Below are positions 8,469-17,382 of a stretch of DNA of 64,000 nt, piece by piece (the stretch's first letter is position 1; each line of letters begins with the position of its first letter). The translations under genes were made by a program, and so were the position numbers. The notes under the pieces are model-generated. The model saw only the letters and a list, made by a program, of their open reading frames with translations, was not told the DNA's origin and ran no database searches. This stretch comes from Acidimicrobiales bacterium (lineage in GTDB: Bacteria > Actinomycetota > Acidimicrobiia > Acidimicrobiales > Poriferisodalaceae), in the NCBI GenBank assembly GCA_030743005.1, contig JASLTG010000001.1, forward strand, positions 1-64,000, written 5' to 3'.

Positions 8469-9257
8469 ATGAACTTGGAGACGATCGAATACGAAACGCG
8501 AGACGGCGTAGCGCATGTCCGCTTTGCCCGTCAGGGCGCCGCCAATACAGTTAATCCACAGTTCTCTCGCGATCTTCGCGACGTGATGCTGGAGATTGAA
8601 TGGGATCAGCAGGTTAAGGCTGTGTCCGTAACTGCTGAAGGCAAAGTGTTTCATGCAGGCGGAGACTTGAAAGAATTCCACGAAGCAGGTGCTGGTCTCC
8701 CGAAATTAGCTAGCGGGATGCTCACTGACTTCCATGGCGGCATTTACAAAATGAACCGGATGCCGAAACCATTTGTTGCGGGGGTGAATGGGGCCGCGGG
8801 TGGAGCGGGACTCTCAATAGTCAGCGCCTTCGACCTTGTTGTGGCAGGAGAATCATCACAATTCACTATGGCTTACACCAAAGCAGGCGTTACGCCCGAT
8901 GGGACCTCAACTTATTTCGTTGCGCGCCACATCGGTGTTCGAAGAATGCTTGACCTAACCCTGACAAATAGGGTTCTGTCAGCGCACGAGGCTGAAGCTT
9001 GGGGACTAGTGAATCGCGTCGTACCTGACGATGAAGTTGACGCCGCTACAGCCGAGATAGCTCAGTCTCTGGCTGATGGACCATCGTGGGCGCTTGGCCA
9101 TGCGAAACAAATTGTCTATGCCGGTTTTAATAGCACGCTAGAACAGGCTGGAGAAGTAGAGGGAGTGATGATTGCTGAAGCAATGGGCACTCATGATGGC
9201 CAAGAGGGCATAGCGGCATTTGTTGAGAAACGAGCCCCCAATTTCATCGGTGAGTAG
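8469..9257 (+). CDS. Enoyl-CoA hydratase/isomerase family protein
   Basis: This 262-residue crotonase-fold protein shows the CoA-binding and oxyanion-hole segments FHAGGDLKEF and GVNGAAGGAGLS, then AYTKAGVTPDGTST in the active-site region. The usual second catalytic glutamate position is occupied by Asp in TPDGTST and the first is not an obvious Glu, so isomerase-like or another crotonase activity is as likely as hydration. The ATG is preceded by AAAGGA about 8 nt upstream. It follows the luciferase-like gene in the same direction and is convergent with the DUF3817 gene. The family call is firm, the reaction is not. Confidence 0.85.
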   Translation: MNLETIEYETRDGVAHVRFARQGAANTVNPQFSRDLRDVMLEIEWDQQVKAVSVTAEGKVFHAGGDLKEFHEAGAGLPKLASGMLTDFHGGIYKMNRMPKPFVAGVNGAAGGAGLSIVSAFDLVVAGESSQFTMAYTKAGVTPDGTSTYFVARHIGVRRMLDLTLTNRVLSAHEAEAWGLVNRVVPDDEVDAATAEIAQSLADGPSWALGHAKQIVYAGFNSTLEQAGEVEGVMIAEAMGTHDGQEGIAAFVEKRAPNFIGE

Positions 9258-9263
9258 ATTTAT

Positions 9264-9557
9264 TTACTTCAATTGATCAGCGGAGACGCTGATCCAACGG
9301 TCGACTAAGAAACCTCCGAGAGGTAAAGACCCCAACACCATTGCAGCTAGAGCTTTTCTGAAGCTCCAGTTCATCTCGGTGAACCAGCGGACTATAACTG
9401 CCACGAAGATGAGGTAGAGGACCCCATGTATTGGCCCGACAAGGGTCACTCCATGGTCATATCCCGCACCGTACTTCACGGCAGTTGCGGCTAAGAGAAT
9501 TAGATAGCTCGTCGCTTCCAGACGAGAAGTCAGGTGCAAAATTCGATACATAGTCAC
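9264..9557 (-). CDS. DUF3817 small membrane protein
   Basis: The 97-residue protein has three hydrophobic helices (about 15-30, 40-60 and 65-85) and the family pattern RLEATSYLILL, then KYGAGYDHGVTLVGPIHGVLY, with the Gly-Pro-His in the second helix. DUF3817 proteins are small actinobacterial membrane proteins of unknown role, some related to the YdzA/WaaF-adjacent type. The GTG at 9557 or ATG at 9551 are both possible starts. The divergent glutamine-amidotransferase-like gene begins only 4 bases away if its TTG is used, so both promoters must lie inside the opposite coding sequences. Confidence 0.75.
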   Translation of the reverse strand: MTMYRILHLTSRLEATSYLILLAATAVKYGAGYDHGVTLVGPIHGVLYLIFVAVIVRWFTEMNWSFRKALAAMVLGSLPLGGFLVDRWISVSADQLK

Positions 9558-9561
9558 AGTT

Positions 9562-10308
9562 TTGCGTACCGTCGTGGCTGTGGCACCACTTATCGGTATT
9601 ACTGGTCGAACTTCTGCGGGCTCAGTTTTGGCCCCGGGAGCTCCTCATCTAGCTGACAGTCCGGTGGATTGGTTCTTCGGAGAGTACGCATCCCGGGTGC
9701 GAGAAGCAGGCGGTTTACCAGTCGAACTTCCAGCAATTGACAACCCTTCTGAGTATGTGGAGCGACTCGACGCGGTGGTGCTCAGCGGTGGGGGGGATAT
9801 TGACCCCGAACGATGGAACGGTCCTTCTGAAAGTTCTTACATGGTTTCATCAGAGCGAGATGCTTTTGAGTTCGCGTTACTCGAGGCCGCAGTAACTGCA
9901 GGAATACCGGTCCTTGGTATCTGTCGTGGTCTTCAAGTGATCAACGTCTTCTTTGGCGGCACTCTGGTCCCCCATTTGGATGAGGCAACAGGTGATGGGC
10001 ATTCGAAGTCAGCTCCCGATCGAACCCAAACGCGCCACGCGGTTAGATGCGAAGCCGGCAGTATCTTGTTTGATCTTTATGGTTCAACGGCGATGGTCAA
10101 TTCTTTTCACCACCAAGCGGTTGATCAACCAGGGCACGAACTGAAGGTCACTGCTTATTCACCTGACGGAACAGTTGAGGGAATTGAAGATGCGAGCGGG
10201 CTCGTTGTTGGAGTCCAGTGGCATCCTGAAATGCTGAAACACCCGCAACCGGTGTTCGCTTGGCTTATCGACAAAGCAAACGGAAGAGAAGGCAGCGATG
10301 TGGTTTAA
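9562..10308 (+). CDS. Gamma-glutamyl-GABA hydrolase-type class I glutamine amidotransferase (PuuD-like)
   Basis: This 248-residue peptidase-C26 protein has IGITGRTS at the N-terminus, VVLSGGGDIDPERW, the nucleophile elbow GICRGLQ with catalytic Cys, and the His-Glu pair in VQWHPEM. PuuD-type enzymes hydrolyse gamma-glutamyl amides such as gamma-Glu-GABA in polyamine breakdown. No other put gene is nearby, so the substrate is open. Starts at TTG 9562, GTG 9574 or GTG 9580 are possible; CATAGT seven bases before the TTG would suit a leaderless transcript. The TAA shares TTTAAA with the stop of the convergent CoA-transferase gene, a 4-base tail-to-tail overlap. Confidence 0.82.
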   Translation: MRTVVAVAPLIGITGRTSAGSVLAPGAPHLADSPVDWFFGEYASRVREAGGLPVELPAIDNPSEYVERLDAVVLSGGGDIDPERWNGPSESSYMVSSERDAFEFALLEAAVTAGIPVLGICRGLQVINVFFGGTLVPHLDEATGDGHSKSAPDRTQTRHAVRCEAGSILFDLYGSTAMVNSFHHQAVDQPGHELKVTAYSPDGTVEGIEDASGLVVGVQWHPEMLKHPQPVFAWLIDKANGREGSDVV

Positions 10309-11492
10309 ATCACGCCTCGTTGCTGACGGTCTTCGATTTCTTGAGGGCTGAGACCTAAGAACTCGGCGTAGATTGCTTCGTTGTCTCCGCCGACAGGATG
10401 AAAGATTTCAAGATCCCGAAGCTGAGAGCCGTGAAATCTGAGGGGACTATGTGGAAGCGGGATTTCTCCCAGAGTTTCGTGGTCAACCCACTGAAGAAAC
10501 TGGCGTTCAATCAGATGTGAGTCGTTGACGACTTCGTCGACTCCTCGCACAATAGCTACAGGGACACCAGCTTCGGACAATCGTGACGCCACTTCATCGC
10601 GTCGACGGTCCTTAGTCCACTGCTCAACTAAGTGATCAACTTCGTCCATGTTTGCTGCCCGGTCGGTGTTATGGCGAAACTTCGGTTCATCAAAAAGATC
10701 AGTTCTGCCGAGGACCTCGAGCACTGCACGCCAATGCTTATTTGTGACTGAGATCAGGGCGATGTGCCCATCTGAGCATTGATAGACGTCGTAGGGGGCG
10801 ACACCCATGGCTGCATGTTTGTTGCCTGTTCGTGGGGCAGTCCCTGTTTGGTGCCACGACAGCATGTTTGAACAGAGCGTGTGATACGCGGCTTCTGCCA
10901 TTGATGTTTCTACCAAACGTCCTTTGCCTGTTCGCTCTACATCGAGCAACGCCGTAACGATTGCGCCATAGAGGTGAGCGCCGCCCAGAAAATCAATGAA
11001 AGCGACACCTGCTTTGACAGGGGGTTGATCGGGATGCCCAGTTACGCTCATCGGACCCATGTGTGCCTGCACTGTGATGTCCATGGCCGTTTGGCTTGCA
11101 TCTGGACCGCTTAATCCGAAGCCTGAAGCATGGGCGAACACAAGCGCCGGATTAATTTTCCAAAGTGATTCAGCATCTATACCAAGTTTTTCAGGAACGC
11201 CAGGCGCGTAATTGACGAGTACGACGTCTGCCTTTTTCGCGAGCCCCAAAAACATTTCGTGACCATCGTCGGATTTGAGGTCCAAGGTGATCGCTTCTTT
11301 TGAAGAATTAAGGGCTGCATATGAGATTGAATCACCTCGCGCGCGCAACGGTTCGCCGCGCGTCTGTTCGATCTTGATTACCCGAGCCCCAGCCATGGAA
11401 AGTAGGAAGCCGGCGTATGGCCCTTGATAGATCTGACCTAGATCAAGCACGGTGACGCCGTCCAAAGGAAGAGCCCGATCGTTGTTGCTCAT
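10305..11492 (-). CDS. CaiB/BaiF family (family III) CoA-transferase
   Basis: The 395-residue product begins MSNNDRALPLDGVTVLDLGQ and continues with YQGPYAGFLLSMAGARVIKIE, ADVVLVNYAPGVPEKLG and the AMDITVQAHMGPMSVTG region, all typical of family III CoA-transferases that move CoA between carboxylic acids. Start 11492 is chosen because it overlaps the stop of the upstream acyl-CoA dehydrogenase by ATGA, implying coupled translation. A longer in-frame extension to 11588 lies entirely within the dehydrogenase and is unlikely. The pairing suggests activation of an acid as CoA thioester followed by alpha,beta-dehydrogenation. Substrate is unknown. Confidence 0.87.
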   Translation of the reverse strand: MSNNDRALPLDGVTVLDLGQIYQGPYAGFLLSMAGARVIKIEQTRGEPLRARGDSISYAALNSSKEAITLDLKSDDGHEMFLGLAKKADVVLVNYAPGVPEKLGIDAESLWKINPALVFAHASGFGLSGPDASQTAMDITVQAHMGPMSVTGHPDQPPVKAGVAFIDFLGGAHLYGAIVTALLDVERTGKGRLVETSMAEAAYHTLCSNMLSWHQTGTAPRTGNKHAAMGVAPYDVYQCSDGHIALISVTNKHWRAVLEVLGRTDLFDEPKFRHNTDRAANMDEVDHLVEQWTKDRRRDEVASRLSEAGVPVAIVRGVDEVVNDSHLIERQFLQWVDHETLGEIPLPHSPLRFHGSQLRDLEIFHPVGGDNEAIYAEFLGLSPQEIEDRQQRGVI

Positions 11493-12655
11493 TTGAAGCT
11501 CCCACCAAGGATGTCGCGAGCCATGATCAGTCGTTGTACTTCGCTTGGTCCTTCCCCCACGCGTCGGATCCTCAGTTCGCGGTACCACCGTTCAAGTGGC
11601 AGATCTTTTGTGACTCCAATCCCGCCGTGAATTTGGATACAACGGTCGATGACTCTGCTACTTGCTTCTGTTGCCACCAGTTTCGCCATAGCAGCTTCAG
11701 TTCTGAACCGTTCTCCGCTGTCTGCTTTTTGGGCAGCTTCAAGAACGCAATAACGGGCGTGGCGAATGTCGATTTCGTTGTCTACGACCATCCATTGAAT
11801 CGCCTGTTTTTCAGCGAGGGGGGAACCGAAGGTCTCACGGTTTTTCGCCCAGTCGATGGACATTTCTTGCGCCCTGATCGCGGGCCCTATGCACCCCGCG
11901 GCGTAGGGGATCCGTTGTCGGCTAAGTCGATCGTTAGCTATTGCGAAACCGCCGTTGACCTCACCGAGAATATTTTCTTCCGGAACCCGCATTTCATCGA
12001 ATTGCAGCTCTGTTGCGTAATGAGTTGCCCGCAAGGTATGCACCACTCGCCGCACATGAAAGCCAGGGGTATCTGTATCAACGATGAAAGCCGTTACCCC
12101 GTTACGGCCCGGATCGTCGGAAGTGCGAGCGAAGATCAACGCATAGTCAGCTTTGTCAGCACCTGAAATGTAAAGCTTTGATCCGCTTAGGACCCATTCG
12201 CCTCCGTCTTTGATTCCTCGGGTTTGGATAGCACGAGCTGGATCGGAACCTCCCGATGGTTCGGTCAGAGCAAAACAACCTTTTTTCTCACCGCGAAGAG
12301 TTGGGTAAAGCCAACGTTCTTTTTGATCGTCAGTAGCTTCGTAAAGTTGTGCGAGGCCGGCGCCTCCAAACACTCCGTAGCAGGGGTTGTATAGGCCGGC
12401 TCGATGTTGGGACATTTCGATTGCCATCAAGGCACGAGTGGTGGTGTTAAGTCCGGGACCGCCGTATTCTTCGGGGATGTCTAAACCATAGAAACCCATG
12501 GATTTAGTCATGGCAATGAGCCGGTCTTGATCAGTTGGGTCCAATGATCCAGCGTCGGGGTCTAGGTGGTCCTCTAAGGGCAAGATCTCACTTTGAACAA
12601 AGCGCCGGGTGGTCTCGACTATTAATTGTTGCTCTTCGTTAAGGCTGAAGTCCAT
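11489..12655 (-). CDS. Acyl-CoA dehydrogenase
   Basis: This 388-residue flavoprotein has the expected three-part fold: N-terminal helices, a middle beta domain with CFALTEPSGGSDPA (flavin binding) and a C-terminal four-helix bundle with QIHGGIGVTKDLPLERWYRE. The catalytic base in this group is the Glu in VGEGPSEVQR near the C-terminus. It oxidises an acyl-CoA to the 2-enoyl-CoA and passes electrons to ETF. It is the upstream gene of a unit with the CoA-transferase and sits 9 bases after the small GIY-YIG-like gene, so the four genes 14183-10305 probably form one transcript. Confidence 0.92.
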   Translation of the reverse strand: MDFSLNEEQQLIVETTRRFVQSEILPLEDHLDPDAGSLDPTDQDRLIAMTKSMGFYGLDIPEEYGGPGLNTTTRALMAIEMSQHRAGLYNPCYGVFGGAGLAQLYEATDDQKERWLYPTLRGEKKGCFALTEPSGGSDPARAIQTRGIKDGGEWVLSGSKLYISGADKADYALIFARTSDDPGRNGVTAFIVDTDTPGFHVRRVVHTLRATHYATELQFDEMRVPEENILGEVNGGFAIANDRLSRQRIPYAAGCIGPAIRAQEMSIDWAKNRETFGSPLAEKQAIQWMVVDNEIDIRHARYCVLEAAQKADSGERFRTEAAMAKLVATEASSRVIDRCIQIHGGIGVTKDLPLERWYRELRIRRVGEGPSEVQRLIMARDILGGSFK

Positions 12656-12664
12656 ATTGATCTC

Positions 12665-13000
12665 TCAGTTGGGGGATAGTCGGCCAATTCGGCTTTGTTC
12701 GGCCTGTTGGTGGGTTGGAAGTTGTCCGTGGTCATACAGGTGGAGCATTAGAAGCTCATCCCAGCGACTTCGGTAGTTGGCAGTGAATTCGAAACGAAAT
12801 TTCGTTGCTTCATCACCATGTAACTGAAGCTCTTCTTCGAGTGCTGTACGTATTCCGAAGAGATGTCTAGCTCCCGCATAGCCCACAGACAGCACTGTGC
12901 CTTGGGAATCTGCCACGTGGTAAACCCCTAGCTGTGCCGGAAGTGAAGCGATGGTTTCGCTATTAAGGTCCATCCAGGCTTTTTCGAGTCGGATGCCCAT
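12665..13000 (-). CDS. Small protein with GIY-YIG-like pattern, function unknown
   Basis: The 111-residue protein contains LGVYHVADSQGTVLSVGYAGARHLFGIR (written here as a motif spanning about residues 24-51). It has G-V-Y followed by S-V-G-Y-A-G and then an Arg-rich helix, which looks like a degenerate GIY-YIG nuclease start (GVY...VGY). The C-terminal half, FRFEFTANYRSRWDELLMLH, could supply the conserved Glu. Similar short proteins occur in actinobacteria near acyl-CoA genes, but no function is established. The start is one base after the stop of the amidohydrolase gene (TGATATG), so expression is coupled. Nuclease activity is not assured. Confidence 0.6.
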   Translation of the reverse strand: MGIRLEKAWMDLNSETIASLPAQLGVYHVADSQGTVLSVGYAGARHLFGIRTALEEELQLHGDEATKFRFEFTANYRSRWDELLMLHLYDHGQLPTHQQAEQSRIGRLSPN

Positions 13001-13001
13001 A

Positions 13002-14183
13002 TCAGCGAGGAGTGTCTAGAAGGTCTGACATGGCAGCACCCATGAGATTTTCGAAGTTCTGGCGGAAAAACTTATCCTGAGTTTCGACTGACAGGGCTTC
13101 CACCTCTGTGTCGAAACGCCGTAGAGGATTGCGTCCGCCTTCGACATGTGGGAAATCAGAACTGAACATGCAGATTTCGTCTCCGGTGTTTTCAATTATC
13201 CAGCCAGTTGGTTCGGTGGGAAATGGAGTAACTCGAATTTGTCGATGAACGTATTCTGATGGTCGCAGAGCTAGAGCTTGTAGGCGGTTTTCGTGACGTG
13301 CGAACGCCTCGAAAGCTGCTTCGAGTTGTCGCATGAACGAGGGCAGCCATGCTGCCCCGAGTTCTATCACTCCCATTTTCAGATTAGGAAATCTGTCGAA
13401 AACCCCGTCGAAGATCAGGCTGGAAAGAGCTTGGATGGGTGGTGATGAAATGCTCATGTAGGAGACAGACCTGAAGTTCTCGCTGCCTCCATGAAAGTCT
13501 GGCTCGGGCGGTAAGCCATTATTTCTATGCTGCGGTGGCATCACCAGGTCCGGAGTTGCAACGTGCATCACGACAGGCATGCCAGCCTCTTGTGCGCGAG
13601 CCCAAATTCCGTCAAAAGCTATGTGGCTATGGGCATGGTCTTTAGGCATACGATTGGGAATGAGTAGCGAAGCGGCCCCAGCTTCGATGGCTTCGCTGGC
13701 GCATGGGATAGCTAATTCCAAGTCTTGTAGTGGTATATAGGCCACGGGCAACAGGCGTGGGTCTCCTTCGCAGAAAGCAATTTGGGCGCGGTTGGCGGCA
13801 GAAGCTACCTCGTAGGTAAGACTTGCTGGGGCTTCATGTTCCATGACTTCGAGAAGGGTGTTGGGCATAGTTGGGAAAACGAGCTGGCTAGCGAAGCCCA
13901 TATGGTCCAAAGCCTCGCTGCGGTCCATGGGATTCCACGCCCCGTGAGCGCGGTAGTTCTTTCGAAGCATGATTTCTTTTTCAGCTGATGCCCGAAAATC
14001 GGTATCTAGGTGAAGATCGCGGCAGTGATCTATCTCATTGAAAATTGGACTCTCTTCGTTGGCGAAAAACTTTGTTCGCGTGTACTCCTGAACCTTCCGA
14101 GAGCCGAATTCGTCTAACCACTCTGGAGGTTCCATTGTGTGAGCATCGGCGTCGTGAATTATCCGATCTGTCACATAGGCCAT
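13002..14183 (-). CDS. Amidohydrolase family protein (ACMSD-like metal-dependent hydrolase)
   Basis: This 393-residue TIM-barrel protein starts with IIHDADAHTMEPPEW, where Asp-Ala-His replaces the common His-X-His metal motif, as in many amidohydrolase-2 proteins. Further ligands fit VVMHVATP (His) and MFSSDFPHVEGG (Asp) at the C-terminus. The family includes 2-amino-3-carboxymuconate semialdehyde decarboxylase and related decarboxylases or hydrolases of aromatic or lactone substrates. A strong ribosome-binding site (GAGGAGG, five bases spacing) precedes the ATG. It leads the unit that continues into acyl-CoA dehydrogenase and CoA-transferase, so a role in opening or decarboxylating a carbon source is plausible. 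Confidence 0.82.
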   Translation of the reverse strand: MAYVTDRIIHDADAHTMEPPEWLDEFGSRKVQEYTRTKFFANEESPIFNEIDHCRDLHLDTDFRASAEKEIMLRKNYRAHGAWNPMDRSEALDHMGFASQLVFPTMPNTLLEVMEHEAPASLTYEVASAANRAQIAFCEGDPRLLPVAYIPLQDLELAIPCASEAIEAGAASLLIPNRMPKDHAHSHIAFDGIWARAQEAGMPVVMHVATPDLVMPPQHRNNGLPPEPDFHGGSENFRSVSYMSISSPPIQALSSLIFDGVFDRFPNLKMGVIELGAAWLPSFMRQLEAAFEAFARHENRLQALALRPSEYVHRQIRVTPFPTEPTGWIIENTGDEICMFSSDFPHVEGGRNPLRRFDTEVEALSVETQDKFFRQNFENLMGAAMSDLLDTPR

Positions 14184-14244
14184 TCGTTGCCTCCTCGTCT
14201 ATTGCACCGAAGCGTAGTTGTGCTGGCAGTACACGTGCCTTTAG

Positions 14245-15141
14245 CTAGTTGTCGTGCAGTGCCTTGTTGATCCCTTCCCACTTGTCGGGATCGAGAACCC
14301 GCATCTCGATAGCACCTGAGAAGCTATTGCGGATAAGTAGCATTCCTGACCTGCCGGACAAGTCTTTACCCTTCACGACTGATCCATCGGGAAGAGTTAC
14401 CTGGCTTCCGGCGGTCACATAGCAGCCTGCTTCGACTGTGCAATTGTCGCCTAGCGATATTCCGATCCCCGAATTTGCGCCAAGGAGGCAATTTTCACCG
14501 ACGGCGATTGTTTCTTTACCGCCGCCCGACAGAGTTCCCATTATCGAAGCGCTGCCACCGATATCGCTGTTAGCGCCAACGACTACGCCAGCGCTAATTC
14601 TTCCTTCGACCATCGAGGGTCCTAGGGTTCCTGCGTTGAAATTACAGAACCCTTCATGCATTACGGTTGTTCCTTCGGCTAGATGCGCTCCAAGCCGCAC
14701 TCTGTCGGCATCGGCAATGCGCACCCCTGAGGGAATTACATAGTCCGTCATTCGTGGAAATTTATCTACTGAAGTCACCGAAATGCTGAGGTTTATTTCG
14801 GCTGCACGACTCTGAAGTTCGCCGACGCGCTCCGGCAGGACTGGTCCTGCATTGGTCCAGGCGCAGTTAGTGAGCAAACCAAAAACGCCGTCGAGGTTGG
14901 CCCCGTGGGGTTGGACCTCTCTACGACTGAGCAGGTGCAGTCTGAGATAAGCATCAGCAAGGTCGACGGCCGGAGCGTTCAAGTCCTCGATAGTGGTTTC
15001 GACTATCCGGCCTTGGATAAGACCAAGTTTCTCGGCCATAGACGATCTCTTCGGGTCGACGTTTGCGTCTGGATACCAGACGTCAAGCTGGGTTTCCGTT
15101 TCGAGATCGAAGTAGCTATGGCCAATCGCTGTGATGCTCAT
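14245..15141 (-). CDS. dapD: Tetrahydrodipicolinate N-succinyltransferase, actinobacterial type
   Basis: The 298-residue protein has the left-handed beta-helix of hexapeptide acyltransferases (about 150-250; LGAHLAEGTTVMHEG, GRISAGVVVGANSDIGG, GENCLLGANSGIGISLGDN) and the C-terminal RNSFSGAIEMRV typical of the Mycobacterium-type DapD. It succinylates tetrahydrodipicolinate in the succinylase branch of lysine and diaminopimelate synthesis. No other dap gene is nearby. It is divergent from the nitronate monooxygenase gene across 162 bases. A four-codon frame (ATG ACG TCA TGA) on the minus strand ends by overlapping this start, and TGACGTCA makes a small palindrome there; significance is unknown. 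Confidence 0.92.
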   Translation of the reverse strand: MSITAIGHSYFDLETETQLDVWYPDANVDPKRSSMAEKLGLIQGRIVETTIEDLNAPAVDLADAYLRLHLLSRREVQPHGANLDGVFGLLTNCAWTNAGPVLPERVGELQSRAAEINLSISVTSVDKFPRMTDYVIPSGVRIADADRVRLGAHLAEGTTVMHEGFCNFNAGTLGPSMVEGRISAGVVVGANSDIGGSASIMGTLSGGGKETIAVGENCLLGANSGIGISLGDNCTVEAGCYVTAGSQVTLPDGSVVKGKDLSGRSGMLLIRNSFSGAIEMRVLDPDKWEGINKALHDN

Positions 15142-15290
15142 GACGTCATTTTCGCAGCGTTGAGGCTAGATACCGACGCCTCTTTGGATTTATCTCACAA
15201 ATTGGTGAAATTTGGCGATGGTAAATAGAGAAAATGCTTCATTTCTTGGTGAATAGGACCATCTAGCGGGCATGAGCCTCAGCGGCCGCC

Positions 15291-15296
15291 TAGTTT
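15291..15296 (+). promoter_or_regulatory. -10 box of a probable leaderless transcript (nitronate monooxygenase gene)
   Basis: TAGTTT is followed by seven bases and the ATG at 15304. An alternative reading is a longer transcript carrying an 11-codon frame (15272-15307) whose TGA overlaps this ATG. Confidence 0.42.
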
Positions 15297-15303
15297 CGAG
15301 TTT

Positions 15304-16443
15304 ATGAAGACACCTGTCTGCGAAATGCTTGGCGTGGATGTGCCCATCCTCGCGTTTACCCACTGTCGAGATGTGGTTGCTGCCGTCACTAAAGCTGGCG
15401 GCTTTGGTGTGCTTGGCGCCGCCGCTCACACCCCCGAACAACTCGATGTCGACTTGCAATGGATCCGAGACGAAGTTGGGGACAAACCCTTCGGCGTGGA
15501 CATCATCGTTCCCGCTAAATATGAGGGTTCTTCAGAAGGTGGGAAATCTTTAGGTGACCTCACCGAAATGATTCCGCAGGGTCACCGTGATTTCGTCGAA
15601 GACATGATGGAACGTTACGCCGTTCCTCCGTTGCCAAAGGAGGACTCAGAACGTAGCGGGGTACCAGTCGACTCCGAACCGCCGATGACCTACGCGCAAG
15701 CGGTGCCTCTCATGGACGTCGCGTTTTCGCATCCGATCAAGCTGATTGTTAATGCTTTAGGTCCGCCGCCCCCTGACATGATCGAGCGGGCCCACACAAA
15801 TGGAGTACTAGTTGGTGCGCTTGCAGGTAAGAAAGCTCATGCGGTGCGTCACGTAGCGGCGGGCGTCGACATAATCATTGCTCAAGGTCACGAAGCCGGT
15901 GGTCATACGGGCGACATCGGGACGATGGTGCTTGTTCCTGAAATAGTTGATGCCGTAGCACCAACTCCGGTGCTGGCGGCGGGTGGCATAGGAAGTGGGC
16001 GGCAGGTGGCTGCCTCGATAGCGCTGGGGGCACAGGGGGTTTGGTGTGGATCAGTTTGGCTCACGACGTTAGAAGCTGAGACCCATCCGGTAGTCAAGGA
16101 TAAATTCCTTGCCGCAACTTCTTCAGACACCTTGAGGTCACGCTCTAGAACGGGCAAGCCCGCTCGTCAGCTTCGTTCTGCCTGGACTGACGAATGGGAA
16201 GGAGAGTCCTCGCCTGGTACGTTGCCGATGCCTCTCCAACCGATGTTGGTTGCTCATGCGAGCCGTCAAGTTGATAGGGCAGCAATGAATCCTGAGAATA
16301 AAGGTGCAGTTGAGTTGTCCAACTATTTCGTCGGCCAAATTGTTGGATCTATGAACGAATCAATTTCGGCGACTCGCGTAGTCGAAGACATGATTACCGA
16401 GTATCTCGATGTTATTGAACGCTTCGAAGAGTTAAACAACTGA
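15304..16443 (+). CDS. Nitronate monooxygenase / 2-nitropropane dioxygenase-like flavoprotein
   Basis: This 379-residue TIM-barrel FMN protein has GGFGVLGAAAHTPEQL at the N-terminus, IIIAQGHEAGGHTG with the family His, PVLAAGGIGSGRQVAASIALGAQGVW (phosphate-binding Gly-rich loop, about 220-245) and a lid region of about 60 residues between 60 and 125. Members oxidise nitronates, but actinobacterial paralogues are often placed in fatty-acid or steroid pathways with other activities (for example IpdC in steroid ring degradation). The neighbour is an SDR. The class is confident, the substrate is not. Confidence 0.85.
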   Translation: MKTPVCEMLGVDVPILAFTHCRDVVAAVTKAGGFGVLGAAAHTPEQLDVDLQWIRDEVGDKPFGVDIIVPAKYEGSSEGGKSLGDLTEMIPQGHRDFVEDMMERYAVPPLPKEDSERSGVPVDSEPPMTYAQAVPLMDVAFSHPIKLIVNALGPPPPDMIERAHTNGVLVGALAGKKAHAVRHVAAGVDIIIAQGHEAGGHTGDIGTMVLVPEIVDAVAPTPVLAAGGIGSGRQVAASIALGAQGVWCGSVWLTTLEAETHPVVKDKFLAATSSDTLRSRSRTGKPARQLRSAWTDEWEGESSPGTLPMPLQPMLVAHASRQVDRAAMNPENKGAVELSNYFVGQIVGSMNESISATRVVEDMITEYLDVIERFEELNN

Positions 16444-16496
16444 GGTAACTGCAGACGGTGCAAAAGGTTTCTGACAGCTAGAGAAACGGGGAAGTC

Positions 16497-17369
16497 ATGG
16501 AGACGATGAAAGGACGCGTAGCCGTCGTCACAGGTGCAGCATCGGGCATCGGGAAAGCTTTGTCGCTCGCTTTTGCTGCCGAGGGAGCACGGGTCGTGCT
16601 CGCAGACGTCGAAGACGATGCTCTTATGGCAACGAGAACAGAAATCGAGGCCCTTGATGCACCCGTACTTGCTGTAAAGACTGATGTGACAGATGAAAAT
16701 TCTGTCGCCGAGCTGTGCGCTGTGACGCTCGAAACATTCGGAGGCGTCAACATTCTTTGCAACAATGCAGGAGTAGGCGGAGGCGGACTCGTCAAGAATC
16801 AACAACTAGTTGATTGGAAGTGGGTTATCGACGTTTCTTTATGGGGTGTGATTCACGGATTGCATCATTTCTTGCCGCACTTGATTGAAGCTGAAGAAAG
16901 CCATGTGATGAGCACCGCTTCAGTAGCGGGTCTGATGGCTGTACCTGGCCTTGCCCCATACAACGCAGCAAAGTTCGGAGTTGTCGCAATCATGGAGACA
17001 CTGCACCACGAGATGGACCGCGACCCTGAAGCGAATGTTGGGGTATCTGTGCTCTGTCCCGGAGTGGTCAGGACAAATATTGCTACGGCCCAAAGAAATC
17101 GGCCTGATCATCTTCGTAGAAGAAGAGGCGAATCCATTGATCAAACAGCGAAGGCACCAGAAGAAGCGCGTGCTCGAAATGCAGCGATAGCAGCAGCATT
17201 AGAGAATGGCATGGACCCAGGACAAGTTGCGTCTCAAGTCTTGAATGCAATGTACGAGCGCAGGTTTTGGGTTTTAAGCCACCCCGAGCTTCTAGCCGAA
17301 GTGAATCACCGCAACCAAGAACTAGCAGACCTCAAGAATCCCACCTTGATCTCAAGCTTTACCGATTAA
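16497..17369 (+). CDS. Short-chain dehydrogenase/reductase
   Basis: The 290-residue classical SDR shows the cofactor motif TGAASGIG (12-19), NNAG (89-92), Ser142 and the catalytic Y155-NAA-K159. An Asp at the end of beta-2 (LADVEDD) favours NAD(H). The extended C-terminus (190-290) is typical of larger actinobacterial SDRs that oxidise bulky alcohols, including sterol-type substrates, although the substrate cannot be read from sequence. The ATG follows GGGGAAGTC. It is 53 bases after the nitronate monooxygenase gene and convergent with the mycothiol-dependent isomerase-family gene. Confidence 0.88.
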   Translation: METMKGRVAVVTGAASGIGKALSLAFAAEGARVVLADVEDDALMATRTEIEALDAPVLAVKTDVTDENSVAELCAVTLETFGGVNILCNNAGVGGGGLVKNQQLVDWKWVIDVSLWGVIHGLHHFLPHLIEAEESHVMSTASVAGLMAVPGLAPYNAAKFGVVAIMETLHHEMDRDPEANVGVSVLCPGVVRTNIATAQRNRPDHLRRRRGESIDQTAKAPEEARARNAAIAAALENGMDPGQVASQVLNAMYERRFWVLSHPELLAEVNHRNQELADLKNPTLISSFTD

Positions 17370-17382
17370 CTAACTTCACTAA

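Noticed and set aside
10305..11588. Extended CoA-transferase start at 11588
   Set aside because: The added 32 residues lie inside the acyl-CoA dehydrogenase gene; the ATGA overlap at 11492 is the natural start.
11534..12166. Long open frame on the plus strand opposite the acyl-CoA dehydrogenase gene
   Set aside because: It is a shadow of the dehydrogenase coding frame, has no family pattern and no ribosome-binding site; the minus-strand protein is unambiguous.
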